Assembly: GCA_024233285.1 (NCBI GenBank)
Contig: JACKPU010000001.1
Span: 434,001 to 498,000, forward strand
Length of the DNA stretch: 64,000 nt
Origin: Opitutaceae bacterium
Lineage (GTDB): Bacteria > Verrucomicrobiota > Verrucomicrobiia > Opitutales > Opitutaceae
Reading direction: 5' to 3'
Below are positions 32,694-42,191 of this stretch, piece after piece (position 1 is the stretch's first letter; every line of letters begins with the position of its first letter). A model generated the notes under the pieces. That model saw nothing but the letters and a program-made list of their open reading frames with translations. It did no database searches and was not told the DNA's origin. The translations under genes were made by a program, and so were the position numbers.

Positions 32694-33614
32694 TCAGCAG
32701 TTCGGGGTTGGGCGAAAACGGCGGCGGATTATCACGAGGGCGAGAGCGGCTCCGCCCAACAGCACGGCGTAGGTCGAAGGCTCCGGCACGGCGGAAACGC
32801 TCGCCGTGACGGATTGCCAGTCACCACCGATGCGGATCTCGTCGAGGGCCGAGCCGCTGCTGAGGTAAAAACCAACGCGATCGATGACAGCGTCCACGTC
32901 GTAAATATTCACGTTGCTGCCGGGCACGACGACATAGGGCGCGGGGGCCGCTTGCAGGGCGGGCATCAAAACCGGCACGTTGTCGAGATTGGTGTAAATC
33001 CATGAGTCGAGCCGGTCGTCGCCGGCCGAGGTTTCCAACCGGCCGACCCAAAGAAAAGTGCCGCTGACTCCCGTGGCGATGGTGCGCGTGACCGCGCCAT
33101 CCGCGCTTTCATATGGAAAGGCATCGTAGAGCCGCATCGTGGCGTTGCCGCCGGTTAGACTGAAGGCGACCACGGGATTGTCGATCCGGCCCCGATCCGA
33201 ATAGAGGCCGAAGCTCCATGAATTTCCGCTGACCCGGCCGACGACGCTGAAGAACGTGACGCTATCCGCGTTGGTGTTGATGCCAGCGGATTCGTTGTCG
33301 TTCGAGATGGCGAGCAGGCGTTCACTCGAGGACGTGAACGTGCTCATCGCAACGTGGTTGCCCGCCGCGATCATGCCCGGCGGTGTGTCGAGCGATCCGG
33401 CGATAACAAGTCCGCGGCTGCCGGAGTTGTTCAAGGTGTCGGCGTTGTTATACCATCCGCCGGACCAGCCGAAACCGCTGGACTCGGCCGGGGGCAGGGA
33501 GCTACCGACGGTGTATTCGAAGCCTTCGTAAACGGAAAGCTGGGCGCGGGCGGCAATGGGGACGGTGCACAGGCAAACCGTGGCGAACAACCAGCGAAGG
33601 ATGGATAATTTCAT
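32694..33614 (-). CDS. PEP-CTERM sorting-signal exoprotein
   Basis: A 306-residue exported protein with signal peptide (MKLSILRWLFATVCLCTVP) starting at an internal ATG; the upstream frame is unlikely. The mature domain begins AQLSVYEGFEYTVGSSLPP, a motif seen in PEP-CTERM proteins with concanavalin-like folds, and ends AVPEPSTYAVLLGGAALALV plus RRRFRP. It precedes the previous PEP-CTERM gene by 11 bp, so they probably form one transcript. Confidence 0.9.
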   Translation of the reverse strand: MKLSILRWLFATVCLCTVPIAARAQLSVYEGFEYTVGSSLPPAESSGFGWSGGWYNNADTLNNSGSRGLVIAGSLDTPPGMIAAGNHVAMSTFTSSSERLLAISNDNESAGINTNADSVTFFSVVGRVSGNSWSFGLYSDRGRIDNPVVAFSLTGGNATMRLYDAFPYESADGAVTRTIATGVSGTFLWVGRLETSAGDDRLDSWIYTNLDNVPVLMPALQAAPAPYVVVPGSNVNIYDVDAVIDRVGFYLSSGSALDEIRIGGDWQSVTASVSAVPEPSTYAVLLGGAALALVIIRRRFRPTPNC

Positions 33615-33717
33615 GTGGTGCGATCTCCAGATGTCGGCAATCCGCCGGATTGGCGGAGCCGTCCCGCACCTTACAGAATGGACCGCCGCGTGAACATCAC
33701 CCCGATGGGTGAGGCGA

Positions 33718-34386
33718 TCAGCCGTGGCCGACCGACAAACCGGCCGCGAGGGCGTAGCGCGCCACGGCCACCGCATCGTGCAGATCGAGTTTGGCCATGA
33801 GGCTCTTGCGGTGCGTTTTCACGGTGTTTTCCGAAAGTCCGAGTCGCGCGGCGGTTTGACGCACACTCAACCCGTCACCGGCGGCGCGCAGCACGTCGCG
33901 TTCGCGTGGGGTGAGTTGCCCGAGACCCGGGGCGGCGGCGGGTTTTTCCACGAGTAAACGCAACGCGCCGCTCGAGTAATACTGCCGGCCTTCACGCACC
34001 TCGCGCAGTGCGGCGAGCAAGGTTTCAAACGGTTCGCTCTTGGTTACGTAGCCGCCGAGTTCGAGATCGAGCGCGCGGCGCAGGTGCGCGGTTTCCGGCT
34101 GGCCGGTGACGACGATCCAATGCGGCTTCGGCAACGCCGCCGGCCAAGTTTCGAGCAATCGCCAACCCGACTCGGCATCAGGTCCGCGCCCGAGGCTCAG
34201 ATCGAGCAGCACCAATTCGGGCGGCGCGGTGATGATGAGTTTATTCGCTTCCGCCAACGACGAGGCGATGCCGAGCAACGCGAGATCGTCCTCGCGTTGA
34301 ATCGCTCGCGCCAACAACGAGGCCAGCATGGCGTCGTCCTCGACGATCAGCACCCGCCACAGAGCGTTTGTTGGCTCTTCAACCAT
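33718..34386 (-). CDS. NarL/FixJ-type response regulator
   Basis: A 222-residue regulator with a receiver domain (VLIVEDDAM; phospho-acceptor Asp in LVLLDLSLGRGPDAESGW; VTKSEPF) and a C-terminal LuxR-type HTH (LTPRERDVLRAAGDGLS to SENTVKTHRKSLMAKL). Its start overlaps the stop of the upstream histidine kinase by 8 bp (ATGGTTGA), which means the pair is translated together. The targets are unknown; two PEP-CTERM genes follow downstream on the same strand and are candidates only by position. Confidence 0.92.
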   Translation of the reverse strand: MVEEPTNALWRVLIVEDDAMLASLLARAIQREDDLALLGIASSLAEANKLIITAPPELVLLDLSLGRGPDAESGWRLLETWPAALPKPHWIVVTGQPETAHLRRALDLELGGYVTKSEPFETLLAALREVREGRQYYSSGALRLLVEKPAAAPGLGQLTPRERDVLRAAGDGLSVRQTAARLGLSENTVKTHRKSLMAKLDLHDAVAVARYALAAGLSVGHG

Positions 34387-36421
34387 GCGCCACGATCATG
34401 TCAGCCAGCGGTAAAGTGAAGCGAAACACCGCGCCGCCGTCGGGCCTGTTTTCCGCAGTGAGTTCGCCACCGTGCGCTTCCACGCGTTGGCGCGCGCCGT
34501 GCAGACCGAGTCCGGTCGATGATTCGCCGGCGGTGGGCTTGGCGGAAAGCGCCGCGAAGGGTTCGAACAACGTTTTAAAATCGGCTTCTTGCAGCCCGGG
34601 GCCTTCGTCCTCGATGCAGCACCACGCGGTGTTTCCTGCCACGCCGGTGCGGGCGGTCACGCGGCGATTGGGCGGGGAAAATTTCAGCGCGTTGGAAACG
34701 AGGTTGTCGATGACCTCGTGGATGCGGCGCGCATCGACCGAGACCGGCGTGGGTGCTTCGGCGAGAAACGAGAGCGCGATCTGTTTGGCGCGGGCACCGG
34801 CTTGGTGACGTTCAACCACCTCGGCGGTCAGCGTGCCGAGATCCGCGGCGGATTTTTGCAGCACCAGCGTGGAGTCCTGTTCGCGCCGTTCGGTTTCGAG
34901 CCACGCATCGAGCTCGCTGCGCATCCGTTGCGCGGTCTGACGAATCTGGCTGACGGTTGTCTTGGGTGCATCGGCCAGTCCGGCCTCGTATTCCGCGCAG
35001 AGGCCGTCGATGCCGAACAACGGGCTGCGCAGCTCGTGCACCGCGAAACTCAGCCATTCGCTTTTGCGCTGATACAACCCCTGCAGTTCGCGGTTGGCGG
35101 CGCTCAATTCGCTGAGCGCGCGCGCCAAGCGCCGCGAGGTGCGGCGCTGCAGGAAGAACAACACGATCAACAATCCGGCCACCAGCGCGACGGCCGCGGC
35201 CACGATCCATGCGGTCTGCCGCCGCGCTTGTTCGAGAGAGTGAGCCTGCTCTGCCGCGAGGCGGGCCGATTCGGTGCGGGTGAGGGCGAGTTTGCGTTCT
35301 GTGGCCTCATGTTCGAGTCGTTCGATCTGACGCTCTTTTTCGAGGGTTTCGAATTTTGATTGGAGTTCGAGGAGCGAGCGACTGCGCGCGGCTTCGGCGA
35401 GTCTATCTTTGGCGTTCATCGCTGCCCGCAAATCCGTGACTGCGGCGGCAGGTTCGCCCAGGGCTTCGTGGACCGCGGCGCGCTCCAGATGCGCCGAGGC
35501 GAGGCGCTCGGGATCGTCGAGCTCCACGGACAAGGCCACGGCGCGATCAAGCCACGGCACCGCTTCGCCCGTGCGACCGGCGCGATGCAGCGTGGTGCCA
35601 ATATTGCGCGTCAAGATCGCCTGGCCGGATTTGTAGCCGTCGGCTTCGTCGTAGCGCAGGGCCTCTTGATAGCAGGCGAGCGCCTCGTCGAACTTTCCTT
35701 CGTCGCCGGCGATCGCACCGAGGTTGGTCAGGCAGCCGGCCAACCCTTCTTCATCGCCGGCTTCGCGCGATATCTTCAACGCCTCCTCAAAAACCACGCG
35801 CGCCTCCGGATCACGTTTCAAATCACGCAGGGTCACGCCGAGATTCTGCAGGCCGTCGGCGAGATAGATTACGTCATCCATCGTGCGTCGCAGGGCGACG
35901 CTTTGTTCGTGAAACGGCAGGGCCTTGGCGGGTTCACCGACTTCGGCGTAGTAATTGCCCAGCGAGTTGGCGAGAGCGGCCCGCCCGCGCGTTTCGCCCC
36001 GCTCCTCGAAAATCCGGTGCGCCTCGACCAGCACGGCGAGTTGCTGCGTGCGATTGGATTGCTGGCCGTAAACCGCCGCGAGGTCGTTGAGCACGGCGGC
36101 AATCGCCCGCGGATTGCCGGCCTGACGATAAAACCTGAGCGATGCTTCCAGGTCGGATTGCGCGGTGGTGACATCGCCCAGTGCATTCGCGCCGAGCCCG
36201 GCCCATTGTAACAAGCCGGCGCGCAGCAGCGGCGACGATTCGTCATCGCCGAGTTCTTGCAAGCCCGCGAGCGCGCTGGCGCGTGTGCCCGCGTAGTCGT
36301 CGGCGTAAAAGCGCTCGCGCGCCTCGAGTCGCTGCTGTTCCGCTGCTGCGGGGTCGGCGAAAACCGTTCCCGGAACAAGTGCCAACCAGAGCAATGCGAA
36401 GACCGGCAAAGGGCGCGTCAT
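34379..36421 (-). CDS. TPR-containing sensor histidine kinase
   Basis: A ~680-residue sensor kinase: signal segment (LPVFALLWLALVPGTVFA), about eight TPR units (residues ~30-350), coiled coil, a membrane segment (TAWIVAAAVALVAGLLIVLF), a HisKA-type H-box (FAVHELRSPLFGID), and an ATPase domain (VIDNLVSNALKFSP; CCIEDEGPGL; GESSTGLGLHGARQRVEAHGG). The TPR part is expected in the periplasm and probably senses a protein ligand or envelope state. The partner is the regulator with which it overlaps. Start chosen at the ATG of MTRPLPVF because it gives the signal peptide. Confidence 0.9.
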   Translation of the reverse strand: MTRPLPVFALLWLALVPGTVFADPAAAEQQRLEARERFYADDYAGTRASALAGLQELGDDESSPLLRAGLLQWAGLGANALGDVTTAQSDLEASLRFYRQAGNPRAIAAVLNDLAAVYGQQSNRTQQLAVLVEAHRIFEERGETRGRAALANSLGNYYAEVGEPAKALPFHEQSVALRRTMDDVIYLADGLQNLGVTLRDLKRDPEARVVFEEALKISREAGDEEGLAGCLTNLGAIAGDEGKFDEALACYQEALRYDEADGYKSGQAILTRNIGTTLHRAGRTGEAVPWLDRAVALSVELDDPERLASAHLERAAVHEALGEPAAAVTDLRAAMNAKDRLAEAARSRSLLELQSKFETLEKERQIERLEHEATERKLALTRTESARLAAEQAHSLEQARRQTAWIVAAAVALVAGLLIVLFFLQRRTSRRLARALSELSAANRELQGLYQRKSEWLSFAVHELRSPLFGIDGLCAEYEAGLADAPKTTVSQIRQTAQRMRSELDAWLETERREQDSTLVLQKSAADLGTLTAEVVERHQAGARAKQIALSFLAEAPTPVSVDARRIHEVIDNLVSNALKFSPPNRRVTARTGVAGNTAWCCIEDEGPGLQEADFKTLFEPFAALSAKPTAGESSTGLGLHGARQRVEAHGGELTAENRPDGGAVFRFTLPLADMIVAHG

Positions 36422-36487
36422 GCGCGGATGCAGACAGTTCAGCGAACCGCTGACAACTGCGTTGCACCAAGCCCAAGCCACAATTGC

Positions 36488-37072
36488 TCAATCGCTGCCC
36501 ACCGCCTCGCGCACGAGGGCGGCGATGGCCGGGGGCAGGTCGAGCGCGAGGGCGTGCTGTTGACCGGCGGGGCTGAGTTTCCGCCAGGTCTTGCGCAGGA
36601 TATCGACGAACTTCTCACGCGGGTAATCGGCGTGCTGCGCGGCGAAGGCGCCGATTTCGTTTTCCAAGAACACGAGCACGGCGGCGTCTTCGAGCGCCTG
36701 CGAACCGGCGTCTTTTTTAAGATCGGTCTTGCTGACCCAGCGCGCGATGTCGTCGGCCTCCGCTTCGGTCAGGCCGGCTTCGAGCACGAGTTCACGGGCG
36801 CGCGCGGCCTGCTTTTGGTAGAGGTGCCGGCGCCATTGCAGGTAGCCGGCCTTGCCCTCGGGAAACGTATGGCGCGGGGTGAGAAAGCGTTCGAGGTGCT
36901 GACAGCGGGCGGCGACGAGCAAATGACGCGGACCATCCGGTGCGAGTTTGGCGACCCATGCGGCCATGCGATCGGCGTAAACGAGTTCGGCCGGCCGACC
37001 GTCGGCGGTGAGGTTGGGGTCCTGACGGTGCGCGGCGTCGATGGCGCGGTGGGCTTGATCGTAGACACTCAT
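36488..37072 (-). CDS. DUF4202 protein
   Basis: A 194-residue soluble protein beginning SVYDQAHRAIDAAHRQDPN. The conserved pattern LLVAARCQHLERF and PRHTFPEGKAGYLQWRR and KTDLKKD-like acidic helices match DUF4202. Possible HD-like metal site is suggested by the His/Asp pairs, but its reaction is unknown. The ATG at MSVYDQ is chosen because the rest of the long frame lies in the gap before the next gene. It lies 66 bp after the histidine kinase start, on the same strand. Confidence 0.8.
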   Translation of the reverse strand: MSVYDQAHRAIDAAHRQDPNLTADGRPAELVYADRMAAWVAKLAPDGPRHLLVAARCQHLERFLTPRHTFPEGKAGYLQWRRHLYQKQAARARELVLEAGLTEAEADDIARWVSKTDLKKDAGSQALEDAAVLVFLENEIGAFAAQHADYPREKFVDILRKTWRKLSPAGQQHALALDLPPAIAALVREAVGSD

Positions 37073-37136
37073 GATGCAATGGCAGCAGCGGTTTGACCTC
37101 GAAGGGATAAGATTAACATGGCACTGCAAGCAACGT

Positions 37137-37643
37137 TCAGTTCGGCCGCCACGGCACAAGCGCCTGGTCGCCCTTGACGTAGAGTGGATGACGCGGATGT
37201 CCGTCTTTGGTCGTGCCAAGGCACCAGAGTGGGTGGCGGCCGAGCAACCGGGCGACCGCGAGGGCGCGATCCTGATGGATGCCGTGGGCGCCCCAGGCTG
37301 CGACGACTCTATCGCACCGTTGCGCGGCCGCCAGCAACGCGGCGTCGTTTTCCGGACCGACGGGATCGCGCGCGCGCAGCATGGCCTTGGGATCGGTGGC
37401 GCGAAACCCGAAGATATTGGTCATTAAAAAGCCGTCGTAGCCCTCGCGTTCGGAAAACGAGCGGATGCGCGTGAGGGTCGGGTCGAGTTGTTGTTCATCG
37501 GCGGTGCTGGGGTTGAGTCCGATCCACATGATCAATCGGTCGCCGAACAGCGGATTGATCCGATGGAGCAGGGTGTAGCGATGTTTCCGGTCGGGCGAGA
37601 AATGACAGGCGTTTTCCACCGGCGCATCGTGAGGCGCAATCAT
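37137..37643 (-). CDS. DUF1643 protein
   Basis: A 168-residue soluble protein with MWIGLNPSTADEQQLDPTL, then RIRSFSEREGYDGFLMTN and NIFGFRATDP, a C-terminal CDRVVAAWGAHG and LGRHPLWCLGTTKDGHPRH, all typical of DUF1643. The family is uncharacterised but is often found near DNA-modification or mobile genes. It is upstream of DUF4202 on the same strand with a 64-bp gap. Confidence 0.85.
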   Translation of the reverse strand: MIAPHDAPVENACHFSPDRKHRYTLLHRINPLFGDRLIMWIGLNPSTADEQQLDPTLTRIRSFSEREGYDGFLMTNIFGFRATDPKAMLRARDPVGPENDAALLAAAQRCDRVVAAWGAHGIHQDRALAVARLLGRHPLWCLGTTKDGHPRHPLYVKGDQALVPWRPN

Positions 37644-37809
37644 TCCGCGCGTCGAGCCCTGAGCAGGGGGCGGTGCACGGATTGAGCGGTATCCGCGGGT
37701 GGATAGTATAAATCCGTATAATCGCTAAATAGTCGCCCCTATATAAATCGGCCGCCGGTGCAAAATCGCCATTGCTGCGCCCTAAAGCAGTGTGCACTTT
37801 GCCGCGGAC

Positions 37810-39594
37810 ATGGCGACGTTTGCCCCGACCACCCAAGCGGACATTGACCGGCTGTTGACCACGGTGCGCACGGACCGCGCCGCGGCGCAGACGGAGATCG
37901 ATGCCCGTTTGGGCGAAGTCGGGCTGGCACCGGAACTTCATAATCAGCTTCGGTTGTTGAGAGCCACCGGCCACATGGAAGCCGGGGAACTGGCACCGGC
38001 GTTGGCCACGGCGCGAGAGGTCCTGACCTGGGCGGTCACGGAAAACAAAACGCTGATCGCGGGCCGGACGCGCAACATGCTGGGATTGATGCACTGGCGG
38101 CTTGGCGATCTGCCGCAGGCGTTGGAACTGTTTACCGCGGCCCGCAAAAACGGCGAGACGGTGAGCGACGCCAAGCTCGTTTTGCAGGCCACGGGCAACA
38201 TGGGGCTGATCCACAGTGCGCTCAAACAGTGGGAGCAGGCCGAGCAGGTTTATCGCGCGATGGTGGCGCAGTCCGAAAGTCTCGGCGACACGCGGATCAT
38301 CGGCATTTCCACCAACAATCTTTCCACGGTGCTCTGGGAATCCAAGGGTCCGACTGACGAGGCCCTCGGGTTCGCGCGCCGGGCGTTGGCGATCAAACTG
38401 CAATTTGGCGACAAGGTGAGCATTGCGCAGAGTGCGATCAATATCGCGGGTCTGCTTTGCGACCGGCACGAATACCTCGAGGCGCGGCAGGCGTTGGCCG
38501 ACGCCGAGGATTGGGTCAAACAAGCCGCAGCCAAGCCGCCCGCGTTCTATCTCGCGCTCAACCGCGCCCAGTTTTTCACCTCCCTCGACAACACGTTTCG
38601 CGATGATGCCGCCGGCTTCGTTGCCTATGACGAGGCGATCCGGCTGGCGCAGGAAATCGGCATGCTGGAAGAGGAGGCCCGGGCGCACGAACATGCCGCC
38701 CGCGCCCGCGCCGGCCGCGACGAACATGCCAAGGCCTACGCCCATCTTGAACAGTGCCTCAAGCTGCGCGAAAAATATCTGGCGGAGCAATCGACGCGGC
38801 AAATCGAGAAAATGCGGCAGGCCTACGAGTTGGACCGGCTGGAGCAGGAACACCGCATCGAGCGCATGCGGCGGGAGGAATTGGAAACGCTGAACGCGCA
38901 GCTCACACGCACCGCCGGGGAACGCGACAGCCTGCTGCGGCTCATCGGGCATGATCTGCGCACGCATATCGGCGGCATGGTGGGCCTGGGTGAACTAATC
39001 GGTGAAGAACTGCCGGTCTGCGCGGCGCGGGAAACCGCCGCACATCTGGTTTCGATCGGCGAATCCACGCTCGAGCTGCTGCAGGAGATCATGGAGCATG
39101 GCAGCGCGTTGAACGGTGCTTTCGCCGAACCGGACGACTTTGATCTGGTGGCCGGGTTGCGCGAGGTGAAGATTCGGCTTGAGCCGCTCTTTGCCGCGAA
39201 ACACCAACCGTTCGCGGTCGAACTGCCCGACGGGCCGGTGATGGTGCGTTCCAATCGCTCGGGGCTGAATCGCATCGTCGAAAACCTGCTGACCAATGCG
39301 GTGAAATTTTCACCCGAGCGGGCGACGACCACCCTGCGTTTGGCGGAGCGGAACGGCCAGTGGGAGATCGCCGTCATCGATCACGGGCAGGGTATTCCGC
39401 CGGCCGAAGTGCCGCGGCTGTTTCAACCCGAACAGCGGTTGAGCGTGAAGCCCACCGCGGGCGAACCCACGACCGGCATCGGCCTGCTGCTGGCCAACGA
39501 CCTCGCCCGCATCATTGGCGTGAGTCTGGCGCATGAACCGACGCCCGGCGGCGGCGCGACGTTTATCGTGCAGTTTCCGGTGCAGTCGATCTAA
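37810..39594 (+). CDS. soluble TPR histidine kinase without partner regulator
   Basis: A 594-residue kinase with a TPR-type helical repeat region (about residues 30-330, starting LLRATGHMEAGELAPAL), coiled coil, HisKA with H-box LIGHDLRTHIGGMV, and ATPase domain (VENLLTNAVKFSPE; IAVIDHGQGIPPAE; GEPTTGIGLLLAND). There is no signal peptide or membrane segment, so it should be cytosolic. No response regulator gene is adjacent. A GTG 18 bp upstream is a possible alternative start. The AT-rich gap before it holds a TATAAT hexamer at 37717. Confidence 0.88.
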   Translation: MATFAPTTQADIDRLLTTVRTDRAAAQTEIDARLGEVGLAPELHNQLRLLRATGHMEAGELAPALATAREVLTWAVTENKTLIAGRTRNMLGLMHWRLGDLPQALELFTAARKNGETVSDAKLVLQATGNMGLIHSALKQWEQAEQVYRAMVAQSESLGDTRIIGISTNNLSTVLWESKGPTDEALGFARRALAIKLQFGDKVSIAQSAINIAGLLCDRHEYLEARQALADAEDWVKQAAAKPPAFYLALNRAQFFTSLDNTFRDDAAGFVAYDEAIRLAQEIGMLEEEARAHEHAARARAGRDEHAKAYAHLEQCLKLREKYLAEQSTRQIEKMRQAYELDRLEQEHRIERMRREELETLNAQLTRTAGERDSLLRLIGHDLRTHIGGMVGLGELIGEELPVCAARETAAHLVSIGESTLELLQEIMEHGSALNGAFAEPDDFDLVAGLREVKIRLEPLFAAKHQPFAVELPDGPVMVRSNRSGLNRIVENLLTNAVKFSPERATTTLRLAERNGQWEIAVIDHGQGIPPAEVPRLFQPEQRLSVKPTAGEPTTGIGLLLANDLARIIGVSLAHEPTPGGGATFIVQFPVQSI

Positions 39595-40418
39595 GCGTTA
39601 TCGGCTTCCAATTCAAAATAGTCATCGTCGAAACCAAGCGCGGGGCCATATGGAGCTTGTTCTTCTTCAAGCTGCTTCCCACGGGATAAGATTTCAGCTT
39701 CTCCGGAAAGATGTGCGGCCAGCTTGGTGAGCAAGCTTCGAAATGAAGTGTGAGGACTCAGATTGGAGTGTTTTCCAACGTTATTACTACCAGCTGCGAC
39801 CAAAACTGCAGCGCTGGAGTAGAGCTGATGCTGAACCATGCGTTCACACAGAAGCATCATGCGTTTCTGATAAGATGCTCCTTGAAACGCTGGGTCTGTA
39901 GAAAAATGTGGCGAGCGGTCTTGAACAGGGCTGCGTGATCCTGAGGCGTCTTCTACCAATATAAAATAGCCAAGAAACGGGGCCGCCCCTGTGCCAAACA
40001 AGCCCTCGCTTTGAGCTTTGCGAAAATCATAAGCGCTGCCCAAGGCCTCTTCGCACCGATTGTTAGCATTGTTGCCAAATGATGGGCCGCAGAGCGATTT
40101 GAGTTCCAGCGCGGCGAGCAGACGATCGTCATGAAAAACCAGAAGGTCCCACAGTTTGGTTGGTCGAAAGTAACCGGGTAGGCCGACCAAAGCCCGGTTC
40201 CGATGCACCACGACTTCTGCCGGACCGTTTCGTTTGACCACATCCACCACCATGTCGCGGAATGAGTCCAAGGTTTTTCCTCCTGTCACTTTGCCCCGGT
40301 TGCCTTGGTCCAGTTTGCCGGCCGCGTTTTGCTTTTCGGCGGCCTTTTCGCGACCATGCCAAAATGCCTCGACGGCTAGCGCTAAACGACGATCGAAATT
40401 TGTCCGCGATTTACCCAT
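39591..40418 (-). CDS. type II restriction endonuclease, PaeR7I/XhoI family
   Basis: A 275-residue endonuclease. The PD-(D/E)xK active site is in KLWDLLVFHDDRLLAALELK, with D91, E105 and K107. The C-terminal half has GPSFGNNANNRCEEALGSAYDF as in XhoI/PaeR7I. Those enzymes cut CTCGAG. The start overlaps the stop of the methyltransferase gene by 8 bp (ATGGGTAA). The DNA is less GC-rich than its surroundings, which suggests acquisition by transfer. Specificity is inferred from the family only. Confidence 0.88.
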   Translation of the reverse strand: MGKSRTNFDRRLALAVEAFWHGREKAAEKQNAAGKLDQGNRGKVTGGKTLDSFRDMVVDVVKRNGPAEVVVHRNRALVGLPGYFRPTKLWDLLVFHDDRLLAALELKSLCGPSFGNNANNRCEEALGSAYDFRKAQSEGLFGTGAAPFLGYFILVEDASGSRSPVQDRSPHFSTDPAFQGASYQKRMMLLCERMVQHQLYSSAAVLVAAGSNNVGKHSNLSPHTSFRSLLTKLAAHLSGEAEILSRGKQLEEEQAPYGPALGFDDDYFELEADNA

Positions 40419-42108
40419 TGATCGAAATGATTCCCGGTGATGAGCGATTTAATTTCTCCCAAACCGTGGGGGCAAATCCGTAGAGCTGCCTGACGGCCTC
40501 GTCTATGGCTTGGTGATCTTCGCTTTTTGCCGCAGTGGAGAGTGCGAGGCGAAGATTTTGAGAAACGGATTCCCATCGCGGTATTCGTATCCTTCGCAGG
40601 TATTGCGCCTGAAAGCGCAAATTTCCTCCCCGCATTCGCGGACTGTATGCAGCGACGAAGGCGAAGGCCACGCGACTGGAAAGCACGGCCTGCAAGGCCC
40701 GAAGATCCCAAGTTTCAGAGGTTATGTGGTAGAGATTATGATGAGGATACAGGCGACCGTCTTCATACACAACATGTGCCGATCCCTTTATATCGGGTAT
40801 GAGCAGCTTGGGTTTGTAAGTAAGGCCGACGTGGATGCGATCAATCGTGCGATACCAAGCATGCGGATTACGATGAGAGACGTTGCGGCCTTTGATGCGC
40901 TCTTGGTGTTGCTCTACGTAGGCAGCGAACTTCGGGTAGTCGCTCAAGTTGATCACGGAGCCATCGGCCTCAAAAGGGTTTAGGACCCACTCGCCACGCC
41001 ATTCCACCCGACCGCTGCGAATGTCACGTGTGGTCACCAGGGGAAGTTTCCGCGAGTCTTCCACATTCAAATTCTTGCCGATGAACACTGCATCTGCGCC
41101 AGTGGCCACCCCGATGCCAACATTCACACCGGCATCTTCCAAGCCGGGAAGGTTTTGTTCCAGCTCACGAAGCAGTGACAGGCAGCCGGACTCATCAAAT
41201 GACCACGGCTTTGAGCCATCAGCGATTGAATCGAGAACCGAAACGGCAGGGGTGGCGATTTCCCCGCGCAACCCTTGTGACAAATGGGCCAAGGCGGTTC
41301 GATTTACTTCTGGGCGGAATGCCGTGCGGGTGACATCGCCCTTCCCGCGTCGAATGATAGTGACGGCAGGGTAGGCATCGACCTCATCGAAAAAAGCCGG
41401 GCATCCCGTGAAGTCCACATAGACATCCAAGTGGAATGCGGCTGCGATCAATTCACGCAGTGGTCCGCCATAGCGATTTTTCATCCAGCGGTCTGCACAG
41501 ATAAAACCAAGGCGGCCGCCTTCACTCAGTAATCCCAAGGACTTTTCGATGAAAGCAACGTAGAGATCGGCCCGGTCAAACAGCGAAGTCCAGCGACTCC
41601 GATACATATGTAACAAATCCTTGGGCACGTCCTCCAAGCGCAAGTAAGGCGGGTTGCCTACGATATGGCTGAATTCCGTTTCCAGTGGAAGAGTGAGAAA
41701 ATCTGCGTGAACCAGCCAGCGATTCACCAGCGATTCACTGCTTTGCCGGCTCCATCCGTAGGTTGAGAGCAGTGCATGCAATCGCTTTCGGCATATGTCT
41801 ATAGCACCTAGGTTTACTTCTACAGCGCGAATCGAGTCGGAAATGCGCATGTCATTTGGCTGGCACTGATCGAGCAGGCGACTTGCCGCTGGAATAACGA
41901 AATCGCCTTCACCGGCAGACGGTTCCAGGAGCCGCGAATCCGACAGATTGGCATTCGCATCCCACCCCATGAGGTCGAGAATGAATTCTGCTACCTCAGG
42001 CTTGGTGTGAATCGCCCCTCGCGAGGCAGGATCCGCATCCGAAAAATAATCCGTTGCGTCCCGTATGGGGGCAATCGGATCAAATAAATCGGTTTGTATG
42101 GATCTCAT
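40411..42108 (-). CDS. adenine-specific DNA methyltransferase of the PaeR7I-like system
   Basis: A 565-residue N6-adenine methyltransferase. Motif I is LLEPSAGEGDFVIPA (SAM binding), motif IV is NPPYLRLED at 152-155, with a long C-terminal target-recognition region that includes the SRVAFAFVAAYSPRMRGGNL segment. It protects the host from the partner endonuclease encoded immediately downstream. Length and motif order resemble M.PaeR7I. No C (controller) gene is visible. The region is AT-rich compared with the genes on both sides. Confidence 0.9.
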   Translation of the reverse strand: MRSIQTDLFDPIAPIRDATDYFSDADPASRGAIHTKPEVAEFILDLMGWDANANLSDSRLLEPSAGEGDFVIPAASRLLDQCQPNDMRISDSIRAVEVNLGAIDICRKRLHALLSTYGWSRQSSESLVNRWLVHADFLTLPLETEFSHIVGNPPYLRLEDVPKDLLHMYRSRWTSLFDRADLYVAFIEKSLGLLSEGGRLGFICADRWMKNRYGGPLRELIAAAFHLDVYVDFTGCPAFFDEVDAYPAVTIIRRGKGDVTRTAFRPEVNRTALAHLSQGLRGEIATPAVSVLDSIADGSKPWSFDESGCLSLLRELEQNLPGLEDAGVNVGIGVATGADAVFIGKNLNVEDSRKLPLVTTRDIRSGRVEWRGEWVLNPFEADGSVINLSDYPKFAAYVEQHQERIKGRNVSHRNPHAWYRTIDRIHVGLTYKPKLLIPDIKGSAHVVYEDGRLYPHHNLYHITSETWDLRALQAVLSSRVAFAFVAAYSPRMRGGNLRFQAQYLRRIRIPRWESVSQNLRLALSTAAKSEDHQAIDEAVRQLYGFAPTVWEKLNRSSPGIISING

Positions 42109-42191
42109 CTAAATGGCGCTTTGACCATGATTACAGTCTAGCCCTCTAGCAAGGTGCTTGTGCCCCCAGTTTGCCAGGTATGCGTGTCGAT

